A DNA stretch of 64,000 nt from Ruegeria sp. HKCCA6707 (GCF_013033515.1 NZ_WQEG01000006.1:248001-312000); one strand, 5' to 3'; positions 54,006 through 63,531 are shown, numbered from the stretch's first letter. Made by a program: numbers and translations. The notes: generated by a model not told the origin, from the letters alone.

Positions 54006-54722
54006 ATGGCGGGCCTCAACTTGCCGATGCCATTGGGAAGCGAGATAGAATTCGTGGAAGATATAGTCAGACGAACCACAACTGATGCGGTTTATGAAAA
54101 ACTGCATGACGAAATAATCTCGCTTGAAATTCTTCCCGGTACAAAGCTGTCGGAGTCCGAAGTCGCGCGCCGATTTGGCGTCTCGCGTCAACCCGTCAGG
54201 AATGCGTTCACACGACTTGGCAATGACGATCTGTTGTTGATCAGGCCGCAAAAAGCAACCGAAGTCCGCGGATTTTCGATGGAGAGGGTGGAACTCGCCA
54301 GATTGGTGCGCCTGGCCGTTGAATTGGAGATCGTTTACCGCGCGGTCGGCGTTTGGGATGCATCATGCCAAGCTCAATTGGCCTACAACATACGCTTGCA
54401 GGAACAGGCTATCGAGAGTGGTGATCTGACGACATTCCACGCGCTGGACTATGATTTTCACAAGTTGATTTACGTTCTCAGCGGTAATCCTACGGCCTTC
54501 GAAGTCATGCTTGAATGCAAACAAAAGGTGGATCGACTCTGCCTCTTGAGCCTCGAAAAATCCAGCGAAGCCACGTCGATTTTGGCAGACCATCGCGCGA
54601 TCGCTGAGAGCTTAGCATCGAGAGATCTTGACGCAGCGCAGGCCGCGATCCGGGCGCATCTGTCGCGACTAGATGAAACGATTGAGTTTATTCATGAGAC
54701 TCATCCGAACTTTTTCGAATGA
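54006..54722 (+). CDS. GntR family (FCD domain) regulator
   Basis: A 238-residue regulator: winged HTH with TKLSESEVARRFGVSRQPVRNAFTRL (about residues 46-71) and a C-terminal FCD effector domain (about 90-225) with metal-binding histidines in DYDFHKLIY and DHRAIAE. FCD members control uronate and sugar-acid genes (UxuR, ExuR, LldR). ATG 54006 follows AGAGG; a TTG at 53976 after AAGAAGG is the alternative. Divergent from the TRAP operon, its likely target. Confidence 0.88.
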   Translation: MAGLNLPMPLGSEIEFVEDIVRRTTTDAVYEKLHDEIISLEILPGTKLSESEVARRFGVSRQPVRNAFTRLGNDDLLLIRPQKATEVRGFSMERVELARLVRLAVELEIVYRAVGVWDASCQAQLAYNIRLQEQAIESGDLTTFHALDYDFHKLIYVLSGNPTAFEVMLECKQKVDRLCLLSLEKSSEATSILADHRAIAESLASRDLDAAQAAIRAHLSRLDETIEFIHETHPNFFE

Positions 54723-55632
54723 TTGGTTTTTGAGGGTTCACTGACACCACGCCCTTTGGCAGATGCAACGCAGTATCTTGTCGTACTTTGCCTGCCAATT
54801 ATAGCGACATGGCCTACGACTGCTTTGTCCGCTTTGCCGTCATTCGAGCCACTCGAATCAACTGAATCCGCCGGATACCTGGTACCACTCGGGCCTGACA
54901 TTGACCGCCAGCTCGAGTCTTCGCGCCGCATGCTGAGCGCTCGGACTTAGGTAAAGGCTCACCGTTATCATTCAGGCCTAGTTCCACCAACCGCTTGCCG
55001 ATTACACCAGAACAATGCGAGCAGTCCCTTCGGTAGTCTCTGTGTTTGTGAGCTTCCGCAGGGCACGGCCTCCAACGTGACTGAATTGTCAACCAATTTA
55101 AAGGATCGATCTGAATGTGCGAACGCATCTAAACTTCCAGCCTTGTGGGTCGCGCCATCAGAAAACACCAACATTTCTTAATTTAGTTGGCAAACCCCAT
55201 TACGGGCGCGAGGCGACACCAGTTGTTCTGAACGAGACTTCTGCCACCTCTGTGTTGTTGTCTGAGGCAGTCGAGATTTATCTTACACAGTAAGGGCCGA
55301 TCTCTACATTCACACCAACGGCAACCGGCCATATGTGATTCTTTGAACTGAGGTTCCGGCGCTTGAGCTTTTTTCGGTCTTGGACAGATCTGGTCGCTGT
55401 AGAACAGGGCACGGCTTTCGACTATGTAGATAATCTTCCCACAAGGGTTTTCGCACCGGCTTAAGCCTCCAATACCCATCGAAAATGGCCGTTTGGATCA
55501 AAGGCTCTTTACACAGCCGTTCCTCCCGCGACAACATGCAAGAAATAAGTGAATTCGAATATCGGGATAAGTTTTCCCGGTGCGCTCGTGATGAATAGCG
55601 CCTCGGATAGTTGGCATTGTAAGGGGGAGATT
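54723..55632. other. 910-base region without a firm intact gene
   Basis: Apart from a decayed coding remnant at 54814-55128 (minus strand), no gene, RNA or repeat is recognised. Several frames remain open but have skewed composition and no ribosome-binding sites. It lies at the junction between the uronate island and the envelope cluster. Confidence 0.5.
54814..55128 (-). pseudogene. Remnant of a HGGxSTGPKT-type hypothetical gene
   Basis: The minus-strand frame contains LPKSERSACGAKTRAGGQCQ then ARVVPGIRR, matching the CGAKTRxGxPC-xxxxVPGxxRC part of a short protein family common in alphaproteobacteria and their phages. The expected HGGxSTGPKT tail is lost after a shift. Likely decayed. Confidence 0.35.
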
Positions 55633-56922
55633 GTGGTCCGTATATTTCGTTGGATAATACCCGCGGTTTTGGTTTTTGCACCAACACTTGCGGGGGCACA
55701 AACTGAACAGGAGGGTACTGTTGACCCAGTCTCAGACGACGACCTTCTGACTCAGGCCGAGCTGGAAAATCTTGTCGCCCCAATTGCCTTGTTTCCCGAT
55801 ACGCTTTTGATTCAGATCCTTGTTGCAGCGACCAGCCCGATGGAGGTGATCAAAAGCGATCGATTGCTTACCAGTCTTGACGGTGAAGAGCCTGAGATCA
55901 TCCAAGCTGCTGTTGAGGCTGAAGAATGGGACGAAAGCGTAGAGGTTCTGGCCGTCGCTTTCCCCGAAGTGATTGAGGATATGGCTGCTCACATCGAATG
56001 GACTGAGACGATGGGCGACGCGATGCTTGCCCAAAGCGACGACGTGATGGCTGCCGTCCAGACGATGCGAACCCAGGCGATCAACAATGGGGCTCTGGTT
56101 TCCGGAGACGAACAGGTCGTAGAAGTCACGCAGGACGAAGATGTCATTATTCAACCCGCCGATCCCGAAGTTGTCTATGTCCCGCAGTACGACCCTCAGG
56201 TCGTTTACGCAGACAACAATAGCAACCTTGTAGGCGATGCTATCGTCACCGGTGCAGTAGCGTTCGGAACCTTTGCCGTGATTGACGCCATTTTCGATGA
56301 TGATGACGATTGGAATGATTACTGGGGATGCCGGAATTGCGGTGGATGGGGAGGAGGCCCGATTTACCGAAACCCAAATATTGATCTGGACGTTGATCGC
56401 AACGTGAATATCGACAGAGACGTCAATATCGGGAGCGGAAACAATATCGGCAATGGGAACATCAATCGCTCCAATACAGGCTGGACGCCGGATGATAGAA
56501 AGAAAGATCAGGCGCGGGACAAGATTAGTTCCAGAAAAGACGATGGTGGCAAAACCAAGCTGCCGATAAATAAAAGTGACAGCAACGCGGACGCGTTACG
56601 GAGCAAGCTGTCCCAGACATCTGGAGCGCCGGATATTTCGCGACCTGGTTCACAAGCCAAAACCGAAGCAGTTCGAAAAACCATGAAGGATGGAGGCAAG
56701 CCCAAGGTAAACAGGCCGACGCCAAGCAAAGCGGTGAAAGATCCGGCCAAAAAACCAGCAGTTAAGAAACCTTCGGCGGCCAAGTCCCCCGTCAACAAGG
56801 CCTCTAAACCCAAGGCGGTAAAAAAGCCCAAGGCGACCCAGAAGAAATCCAGCGGGCAAAAGGCACGCAAAGCTTCGCAACGGGGTAAGGCCAGCGGTAA
56901 AAAAGCCAAGCGGAGGGGATAA
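55633..56922 (+). CDS. DUF3300 exported protein with lysine-rich tail
   Basis: A protein of about 429 residues. The GTG at 55633, just after AAGGGGGAGA, places a signal peptide (VVRIFRWIIPAVLVFAPTLAGA) at the N-terminus; an ATG at 55591 would add 14 residues. The DUF3300 domain follows (LVAPIALFPDTLLIQILVAA, about 40-60, through VVYVPQYDPQVVY). Next comes an Asp/Asn-repeat region (DVDRNVNIDRDVNIGSG) and a Lys/Ala/Pro-rich tail of about 90 residues that could bind acidic polymers or nucleic acid. Three bases separate it from the DUF2950 gene. Function unknown. Confidence 0.85.
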   Translation: MVRIFRWIIPAVLVFAPTLAGAQTEQEGTVDPVSDDDLLTQAELENLVAPIALFPDTLLIQILVAATSPMEVIKSDRLLTSLDGEEPEIIQAAVEAEEWDESVEVLAVAFPEVIEDMAAHIEWTETMGDAMLAQSDDVMAAVQTMRTQAINNGALVSGDEQVVEVTQDEDVIIQPADPEVVYVPQYDPQVVYADNNSNLVGDAIVTGAVAFGTFAVIDAIFDDDDDWNDYWGCRNCGGWGGGPIYRNPNIDLDVDRNVNIDRDVNIGSGNNIGNGNINRSNTGWTPDDRKKDQARDKISSRKDDGGKTKLPINKSDSNADALRSKLSQTSGAPDISRPGSQAKTEAVRKTMKDGGKPKVNRPTPSKAVKDPAKKPAVKKPSAAKSPVNKASKPKAVKKPKATQKKSSGQKARKASQRGKASGKKAKRRG

Positions 56923-56925
56923 GAG

Positions 56926-57825
56926 ATGACACGGATTCTATTCAAAACAGCTGTAATCGCCGCGCTTTTCTGCGGTCCGGCTAAAGCGGACCCTGCTGCG
57001 TATGGCTCTCCGCAAGAGGCGCTTGAGGCGATGGTTGCGGCGCTAAAAAGCCCGGAAGAGGGTGCCGTTTTAGCCGTCTTTGGGTCGGAAGCTGCGGACT
57101 ATCTTTCAGATGGAGACCCGATCGAGGACAAGATCAACAAATTGGCCCTGCTGTCGCTTTACAGAGAAGGGTATCGGCTTGTACCGCAAGACGATGGCTC
57201 TGTCCTGATCGCGCTTGGCGAGGAAGGGTGGCTTTTCCCAGTCCCCATCGCAAAGACGGACACGTCATGGTCGTTTGACAACGACGCAGGTCGCGAAGAA
57301 GTACGCCTGCGCGAAATTGGCCGCAATGAGCTGGACGTGATCGAATTGATGGAGGCCTATGTCGAAGTTCAGGCCGATTTCCGGGCGCAGGATCAGGACG
57401 GTGACGGGGTCAGGGAATTTGCGAGCCAGATCATCTCAACCTCTGCGGATCAACGAGATGGATTGTTCTGGGCAGATGAAGGCACGCTTTTGGGAGAGCT
57501 TTTTGCGCGCGCCTCGGCCTTTGGGTACAGTGACGGTGAAAACGATCACCCGCCCGAGCCCTATTCGGGATACTATTTTCGCATCTTAACAGAACAGACA
57601 GATGCGGCACCCGGCGGTGCTATGGACTATTTCGTCAATGGGCACATGGTAGCAGGTCACGCCCTTCTGGCCGTCCCGGCAGAGTTCGGAGAGACGGGGG
57701 TACACAGCTTTATGGTTTCGGAAAACGGTATCGTCTACGAAGCCGTTTTGGGTGAGGACACGTTGGAAAAGGCGGCAGCCATGACAAGCTTTGATCCGTC
57801 AGAAGACTGGCATCCGGTGAACTAA
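56926..57825 (+). CDS. DUF2950 exported protein
   Basis: A 299-residue protein with a signal peptide (residues 1-21, ending AKA). DUF2950 features include SPQEALEAMVAAL at the start of the mature part, DQDGDGVREFASQIISTS and PEPYSGYYFRILTEQ, with the C-terminal SFMVSENGIVYEAVLG. It nearly always neighbours DUF3300 genes, as here (three-base gap), so both probably act together in the periplasm or outer envelope. Biochemical role unknown. Confidence 0.88.
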   Translation: MTRILFKTAVIAALFCGPAKADPAAYGSPQEALEAMVAALKSPEEGAVLAVFGSEAADYLSDGDPIEDKINKLALLSLYREGYRLVPQDDGSVLIALGEEGWLFPVPIAKTDTSWSFDNDAGREEVRLREIGRNELDVIELMEAYVEVQADFRAQDQDGDGVREFASQIISTSADQRDGLFWADEGTLLGELFARASAFGYSDGENDHPPEPYSGYYFRILTEQTDAAPGGAMDYFVNGHMVAGHALLAVPAEFGETGVHSFMVSENGIVYEAVLGEDTLEKAAAMTSFDPSEDWHPVN

Positions 57826-57886
57826 ACTTGCTCGCCGAATTAAGCATTCGAAATATGAGATTATTCGCGAAGCTTTCAGAGAATTC

Positions 57887-58290
57887 ATGACAATGAGTTC
57901 GGTCAAGACACTTGCGGGGGCTGCAGTTGGTATCGCGATTGCACAGGGTGTATGGGGTGTGATGTCCCGGTCAGGCGGCGCATCGGGAGGGAGCGTTTCG
58001 GGTCGCGGTGCGCCCTACGGCGGCTCAGCTTCCCGAACGCCAGCGTCAGGGGGGGAGTTTTGGGCGGCCTGATCGGGAGTAAACCACGCATCGTTCGAGT
58101 AGGAAGAAATCGTCGTTGATTTGTGCGCGCACTGATTGTGGCTGCAAACGCGGATGGCCGCATAGAGGCGAGCGAAAACGAACAGTTTAGTGGCCTTCGC
58201 GGACGGCAAATGGGCTGTCGTGGTGTCCTGTGAAAGCGTAGAGGCTGCGCAAGCGTCGATGGACAGTTTATCGGATCTATGCGACTGAAA
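57887..58290 (+). pseudogene. Decayed DUF533 family gene
   Basis: The frame opens MTMSSVKTLAGAAVGIAIAQG with a glycine-rich stretch (RGAPYGGSAS) like DUF533 proteins, then stops at 58072. Two bases later in frame the glycine tail GGVLGGLIGS resumes, and near 58123 a third frame gives VRALIVAANADGRIEASENE, the conserved DUF533 helical core, before a further break. At least two frameshifts are needed, so the gene is dead. Confidence 0.65.
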
Positions 58291-58425
58291 ACGTTGTTTT
58301 CCGTGATTGGCCTTGATGTTTGGTATGGCAGACGTCCGCCCTAAGCTTTGCCGCTTTTTCTCATCAACCACATCATCATGCGTTTGTGGCTTGACTCGAG
58401 CGCCCAGCGCACCACCCGTTAAGGG

Positions 58426-59229
58426 ATGCTACGAAAGATATTCCTGACCATTTTCGCGTCCGCTTTTCTCTTAGCCGCGCCTGCCGTTTCACAGGCGACG
58501 GAGGTTGATCTAGAGCTTGTTCTTCTCGTCGACGTCTCTCGGTCGATGACCGAGCGGGAACTCGAGATTCAGAGACAGGGCTATGCGGCAGCCTTGCAGT
58601 CTGACGAGGTCTTCGCGGCTGTTCGGTCGGGCCTGTTGCAAAGGATAGCTTTGACATATGTCGAGTGGGCCGGCACGCAAGAAGTGGTCGTTGATTGGCG
58701 ACTTGTGGAAACGCGCGCTGATCTTGAAGGCTTCGCGCTGGCTCTTACCACGCGTTTCGATCCCGCTCTGCGCAGAACTTCAATTTCTGAAGCGCTGATC
58801 TTTGGTGCGGCGATGATCGAAGAGAACGAATTCGAAGGTCTGCGCAAGGTGATCGATGTTTCAGGCGACGGGCCTAACAATCAGGGGCGCCCGGTACTTC
58901 GAGCCCGTGAAACAGTGCTGTCAAAGTCGATCACCATAAACGGATTGCCGCTCATGACCCAAGAAGGTTTGGGCAGCCAATGGCATCTCGACGACCTCGA
59001 TGTGTACTACGAGAATTGCGTGACGGGCGGGCCAGGTTCTTTTGTCATTCCGGTTCTTGACTGGCAGGACTTCGCAGAGGCCGTCCGCCGAAAACTGGTG
59101 CTGGAGATCGCGTCGACGACCGTGCTCGAATACTTCAGATTTGCGCAATTCAATTCGACCGATACTTATGATTGCCTGATAGGTGAGAAAATTTGGGAAC
59201 GGAACCGGCAAATCTGGAGCGAGCCCTAA
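58426..59229 (+). CDS. DUF1194 von Willebrand A-like exported protein
   Basis: A 267-residue protein with a signal peptide (residues 1-25). The mature part has a vWA-like fold with a MIDAS-type motif D36-V-S38-R-S40 and ISEALIFGAAMIEEN and VIDVSGDGPNNQGRP segments that provide the other metal-site residues. DUF1194 proteins are common exported proteins of alphaproteobacteria; their partners are unknown. It lies downstream of the decayed DUF533 gene. Confidence 0.88.
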   Translation: MLRKIFLTIFASAFLLAAPAVSQATEVDLELVLLVDVSRSMTERELEIQRQGYAAALQSDEVFAAVRSGLLQRIALTYVEWAGTQEVVVDWRLVETRADLEGFALALTTRFDPALRRTSISEALIFGAAMIEENEFEGLRKVIDVSGDGPNNQGRPVLRARETVLSKSITINGLPLMTQEGLGSQWHLDDLDVYYENCVTGGPGSFVIPVLDWQDFAEAVRRKLVLEIASTTVLEYFRFAQFNSTDTYDCLIGEKIWERNRQIWSEP

Positions 59230-59611
59230 AGGTGGAAACTTTGACACCGAATTGCATGCGCGTTCTTTGAAATCTGCGGCTCGGAGCGAGCGAGACAGCA
59301 AAGGCGATCCCATCACAAAGTTTGTTTTTAGGCGGCTAAACTACCGCACATGCGCTGCGCTAGCAGTACTGTCCGCGCTCTTGAGCGATGCGTGTCGCAA
59401 GTTTTGGGCCGATCCAGCGCCCCTACCGTTTTTTCTCCCGTGACGGCTTGTCCGGGTTCATCCGACACGACGTCAAAACCTTGAACCGCGCGATAGCCGG
59501 TTTGTACGGTATCGGATTTGCGGGGGTTCGCTGACGCATAGTGACTGTGCGTTCTCGCTAGTGGCGAGCAGTTGCCCGACCTCCCATCTTTGGCCTGAAA
59601 GGAGACAACCG
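59230..59611. other. Intergenic region before the hemerythrin gene
   Basis: No convincing gene, RNA or terminator. A minus-strand frame (59328-59624) gives a short coherent-looking stretch (TGYRAVQGFDVVSDEPGQAV), but it overlaps the hemerythrin start and is not supported further. Confidence 0.4.
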
Positions 59612-60178
59612 ATGCTCGATACATATACCATTCGCCAAGATGACATGCCTCAAGAAATGCGGTTTCTCTTGGACCAATACCCCCGCGACAGCTGGGAAGC
59701 CCATCCGGGTTTCAAAGAAAAAACCGAGCATTGGCTCGGTGCGCATGAGATGTTCCGCCGCGTCGCAGAACGTATTCGATTGGATACAGAGAAGCTGTTG
59801 AACAGCGACATGGGGTTTGACGACTATGCAGGACGGCTTTCCTACTATGGCGGCAATCTGGTTGGGAACCTGCATGGTCATCACGGTTGGGAAGACCACA
59901 GCTATTTCCCTGAATTGTCGGCTGCGGACCCTCGTTTTGATGCGGGGCTTGAGTTGCTGGAGCAGGATCACTCCGATCTGGATAAGGTGCTGAGTGACTT
60001 TACCCGGATCGCGAACCGTGTGATCAAGCTGTCCGCACTTGATGAGACGCAAGCTTACGACGAAGCAGGACAGCTCCATGCGACGAGCGATACGATTGAA
60101 GCGTTCCTGAAACGGCATCTCAGCGATGAAGAGGAATTGGCCGTGCCAATCATCTTGCATCACCGGCTCAGAGGATGA
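59612..60178 (+). CDS. Hemerythrin-domain protein
   Basis: A 188-residue four-helix protein with candidate di-iron ligands H44 (GAHEMFRR), NLHGHHGWEDHSYFPEL, LEQDHSDLD and KRHLSDEEE. Hemerythrins bind O2 or nitric oxide or protect iron-sulfur clusters. AAGGAGA precedes the ATG at 59612. It is followed after 10 bases by the glutathione-dependent reductase gene, suggesting a shared stress role. Confidence 0.85.
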   Translation: MLDTYTIRQDDMPQEMRFLLDQYPRDSWEAHPGFKEKTEHWLGAHEMFRRVAERIRLDTEKLLNSDMGFDDYAGRLSYYGGNLVGNLHGHHGWEDHSYFPELSAADPRFDAGLELLEQDHSDLDKVLSDFTRIANRVIKLSALDETQAYDEAGQLHATSDTIEAFLKRHLSDEEELAVPIILHHRLRG

Positions 60179-60188
60179 TGCTGAAGTC

Positions 60189-61208
60189 ATGACGGATGCA
60201 TCTACCGAAGAAGACCAAACTGATATCAACAAGCGCCGCGCACGGGGTGAATTCGTGCGCGGTATTAGCGGCTTTCGCCACGCCATTGGCGATCCAGTGT
60301 TTCCGGCAGAACCTGATCGCTATCACCTGTTCGTAGCCCTGAATTGCCCGTGGTGTCACAGAGTGACGCTGGCGCGAAATGTGTTAGGCCTTCAAAACAG
60401 CATCACCATGGACGTTGCATTTCCAAACCGAACCGGTGACGACGATCTAGAGGCGCCAAACCTATGGGAGTTTGCACCTGATCGGATTGCATCGCTCACA
60501 GGTGAGACTTTGCCAGAATGCACGAGCGAGACCGGCACCGGCAAAGGATTTCGCCTTGCCAAAGAGATCTATCGTGCCGAAGGCTCTGAAGAGCAATCCC
60601 TTCCAATCCTGTATGACAAGATACAAGGGCGCATTGTTAACAACGAAAGCGCTGAAATTGTCCGAATGCTGGACGCTGCGGCGGATTCACTTGGCAGCAC
60701 AATCCCGGCGGCTGAACGCGTTAGGCTTTACCCAGACGAAGTGCCGCGTCATCAAATTCACGACCTGAACGAACGGATATATACAGCGATTAACAATGGT
60801 GCCTACAAGGCCGGGTTTTCGTCTGATCAAACGATCTATAAAACAGCTTTTGAAGCCTATTTCGAGGCACTCGAATATTTGGAGGAGCATCTCTCAGATG
60901 GCAGGCCGTATTTGACAGGCAACCACTTTTCAGAAGCAGATCTTCGCCTGTTCCCAACTCTCTATCGTCACGATCCCGTCTACTATGTGCGAATGAAACT
61001 TAATGGTGCCCGAATCCTGGATTACCCATACTTGTGGCGGTGGCTATGCCGTGTATACGCGTTGCCCGGAATTACCGAAGCAGGGTCTCTTGTACACTGC
61101 CGCCAGGGTTATTTCGGTCGCAGTTGGAACTGCGTGGTGCCCAATGGTCCACTCAAGCCAATGTCGTACCCTGAGGCCTATCTGCATCCTGAACTCGCAA
61201 CACTGTAG
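60189..61208 (+). CDS. Glutathionyl-hydroquinone reductase (Xi-class GST)
   Basis: A 339-residue enzyme of the YqjG/EcfH/PcpF family. The catalytic cysteine is C53 in the CPWC motif (LNCPWCHRVTLARN). The helical C-terminal domain has the conserved tyrosines of this class (NGAYKAGF, RHDPVYYVRMKLN). These enzymes remove glutathione from quinone adducts. Start at 60189 (MTDASTEEDQ). Probably co-transcribed with the hemerythrin gene. Confidence 0.92.
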   Translation: MTDASTEEDQTDINKRRARGEFVRGISGFRHAIGDPVFPAEPDRYHLFVALNCPWCHRVTLARNVLGLQNSITMDVAFPNRTGDDDLEAPNLWEFAPDRIASLTGETLPECTSETGTGKGFRLAKEIYRAEGSEEQSLPILYDKIQGRIVNNESAEIVRMLDAAADSLGSTIPAAERVRLYPDEVPRHQIHDLNERIYTAINNGAYKAGFSSDQTIYKTAFEAYFEALEYLEEHLSDGRPYLTGNHFSEADLRLFPTLYRHDPVYYVRMKLNGARILDYPYLWRWLCRVYALPGITEAGSLVHCRQGYFGRSWNCVVPNGPLKPMSYPEAYLHPELATL

Positions 61209-61575
61209 ACCTCGTCAAGGTGTTATTGGGAGGCCTAGTTTCGAAATCAAACGTTTCTATTTCGGAGTACGAGAGCATTTTTTCTTTGCGTTTCGAAACC
61301 TGCATATCTTTGTTGCGAATGGTCGGTTTGGGCAGCCCGTGAAGCGCAATAGAGAACAACCACGGTCCCGTTTGCGAACTGACTAAACGCACGATCCGGC
61401 GTGGCGATCTGAACGGTGTCAATCTCGGCCCAGAAGCAAGTGGCTTGAAATTCTCTGTTGTCGGCATCCAAGTCAATTTCGGCCAAACCTGCGGCCATGA
61501 GTTATGCCCAGCGAAGGAAACGCGCTTGGTTCTCGTGATGGTCGCCTAAAAAAAGGCGCTTCAACTTAAAGGCAC
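61209..61575. other. Intergenic region, possible coding remnants
   Basis: Two overlapping minus-strand frames (61247-61498 and 61153-61476) are open, but neither has a ribosome-binding site or a recognised family. They may be relics. Nothing else is seen. Confidence 0.4.
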
Positions 61576-61953
61576 CTAAACTGTTCGAACGCTGCCCGGA
61601 GAATGGCCCGTCCAGCTTTTGTAGGCGTTTGTAAATGCGGCCTGATCGGAGTAACCGAGCGCGAATGCAATTTCAGACAGGCTCAGTTTGGGGTCATCAA
61701 GATACTGTTCGGCCAGCCTTGCGCGAATGTCCTTTAGAAGCTGCTTATAGCTTGTGCGTTCTTTGGCAAGTTTGCGTCCAAGTGTACTGACGCTCATGCC
61801 CAGCGTATTCGCGATTTCATCTTGCGTGGGCGCACTAAAAGACAGACGCGAGGTGATTTCACCCTGCACCAGCGCACTCGTTTCTGGGCCGAACCTATGC
61901 TCGGGCTCGGGCGGGCTCATCAATTGATGCTGCGATTGCTTCAGGATCCGCAA
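61576..61953 (-). CDS. AraC-type regulator, C-terminal remnant
   Basis: An open frame of 125 codons holding the two helix-turn-helix units of an AraC/XylS DNA-binding domain (LSEIAFALGYSDQAAFTNAYKSWTGHSPGSVR is the second). AraC proteins of this type usually have about 330 residues; the N-terminal sensing domain is missing and a stop precedes the frame. The first codon would be a TTG. It may be a truncated gene or, less likely, a stand-alone DNA-binding protein. Confidence 0.6.
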   Translation of the reverse strand: MRILKQSQHQLMSPPEPEHRFGPETSALVQGEITSRLSFSAPTQDEIANTLGMSVSTLGRKLAKERTSYKQLLKDIRARLAEQYLDDPKLSLSEIAFALGYSDQAAFTNAYKSWTGHSPGSVRTV

Positions 61954-62006
61954 TTGAGCCCAAAGCAGCCATCAGTATCGCTTTCCCCCATGCCCGTTGC
62001 ATTACC

Positions 62007-63284
62007 CTAAGTTCCCTGAACCATTCGAAAAACCTCAACCGGTTCGCGGATACCCTTTAGCTTGACCTCTCCTGCTGAGACTGACTTGAATTCGTTTTCC
62101 ACAGCGATCGCCGCGCGGGTGCTGAGTAATATCTCGCCGTCCTCGGCCATATCGCAGAGTCGTGCCGCCACATTGATCGCGGTGCCCGAGGCGGTGTGGT
62201 CTGATCGATCTTCGTAACCGACCATGCCTACGGTTGCATATCCGAGCGATACGCCCACGCCAAACCCAAGCCTGTGACCAAGTCGTTTCCATCGCTGAGA
62301 CAACTCAACCATTTTCGCCCGCATCGCAACCGCGAGCCGAACCGCATCCCCGGCAGGGTCGTCACAGGGCAACGGGTCGTTGAACAGCACCATGATCCCG
62401 TCGCCCATGCGGTGGTCGACGCCTGCACCATGCGCGTTGATCAACTTCCCCATTTCCTCGTGATAGGTCTGCAGCACCTCGATGGTTTCTTCAGGTTCCG
62501 CAGTTTCGCAAAACGCCGTGAACCCACGAATGTCACAGAAAATAACGCCCAAAAGCGCGCGATGGCTCTTCAGCATGGTCTCAGAGCCTGAAGAGATCAC
62601 CGTGTCGGCGACAGCGGTGGGAAGGAAGCGTTTAAGTCGGCCCATTCGCTCAATTTCGCCCACCTGTTTCTCAACGCGGTCTCCAAGTTCTGCATTCAGC
62701 TTTTCCAAGGCTCTAAATTGTCGCGCGTTTTCGATGGCGATGACGGCTTCGGTGGCGAAGTTCTCGACCAAAAGCAGGTCGTCAGGTGCGAATTTGCCGA
62801 CCTCTCGTCGCAACAGAACCAGATTGCCAAGAGATTTACCCTGCGAAATAAGCGGGACGAACACACGCGACAGGATACCATCGGCGTCCACCAATTTTAT
62901 CGCATCCACATGCCTGGATTTGTAGAACTCCGTCTCACGTATGTCAGGTTCTTCGACGATCCGGCGTGTTTTGACGCTTTTGTAAGGTGCGAATTCTCGG
63001 CCGACTTGAAAGACGTTGCCGACTTTCATCATATTAGTTGCTTCCCCCGTGGCAGCAGCTATTTTCCACTCGGTATGGTCCTCATTGATCAAAACCACAA
63101 AGGTCATCGGAGCACTACACAACCGTGCGGCGTTTTCTACGATTGTCTGAAAAACTGGCGTCTCATCGTCGCGGCTTTGGCTGATCACAGTCAGGATTTC
63201 GCGCGTCGCGGCCTCGCGGTCATGCGCGCGCGCAAGTTCGGCTCGAAGGTTTTGTCTATAGACGCTATCCTGTGAGTCCGGCAC
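62007..63284 (-). CDS. GAF domain class III adenylate/guanylate cyclase
   Basis: A 425-residue protein: GAF domain (about 30-190), coiled linker (about 190-220), then a class III cyclase domain (about 240-420). The metal-binding aspartates are D251 (FCDIRGFT) and D295 (GDGIMV); the transition-state segment is ASGTAINVAARL with N and R. No signal peptide or membrane segment. It makes cAMP (or possibly cGMP) in response to a small-molecule or redox signal. It is next to an AraC remnant and divergent from an MFS gene. Confidence 0.93.
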   Translation of the reverse strand: MPDSQDSVYRQNLRAELARAHDREAATREILTVISQSRDDETPVFQTIVENAARLCSAPMTFVVLINEDHTEWKIAAATGEATNMMKVGNVFQVGREFAPYKSVKTRRIVEEPDIRETEFYKSRHVDAIKLVDADGILSRVFVPLISQGKSLGNLVLLRREVGKFAPDDLLLVENFATEAVIAIENARQFRALEKLNAELGDRVEKQVGEIERMGRLKRFLPTAVADTVISSGSETMLKSHRALLGVIFCDIRGFTAFCETAEPEETIEVLQTYHEEMGKLINAHGAGVDHRMGDGIMVLFNDPLPCDDPAGDAVRLAVAMRAKMVELSQRWKRLGHRLGFGVGVSLGYATVGMVGYEDRSDHTASGTAINVAARLCDMAEDGEILLSTRAAIAVENEFKSVSAGEVKLKGIREPVEVFRMVQGT

Positions 63285-63531
63285 AACTTGCCCTCAGTTC
63301 CTGATCACATTTCAACATGGATATCACACCGGGCTTGCGAGACCAGAAAATTGCAGAGCGGGCGTCAAGCGAGGCAGCTCTACCTCGCAGTCGGTGAATC
63401 CGCTTTTCCAACGAATGCGCGCCAACAGTGAATGGTGGGTAAGTGATTTGCGACCCAACTCCTTCAACATGTATTATGATTACTCTGGACCGACCGGCGC
63501 GTCGCGCAGAGTTTTGTAGGAGCGATTTGGA

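Noticed and set aside
55183..55783. Cys-rich minus-strand frames before DUF3300
   Set aside because: They overlap the DUF3300 5' region, lack ribosome sites and match no family.
61247..61498. 83-codon minus-strand frame
   Set aside because: Plausible composition, but no ribosome-binding site or family, and it overlaps another open frame.
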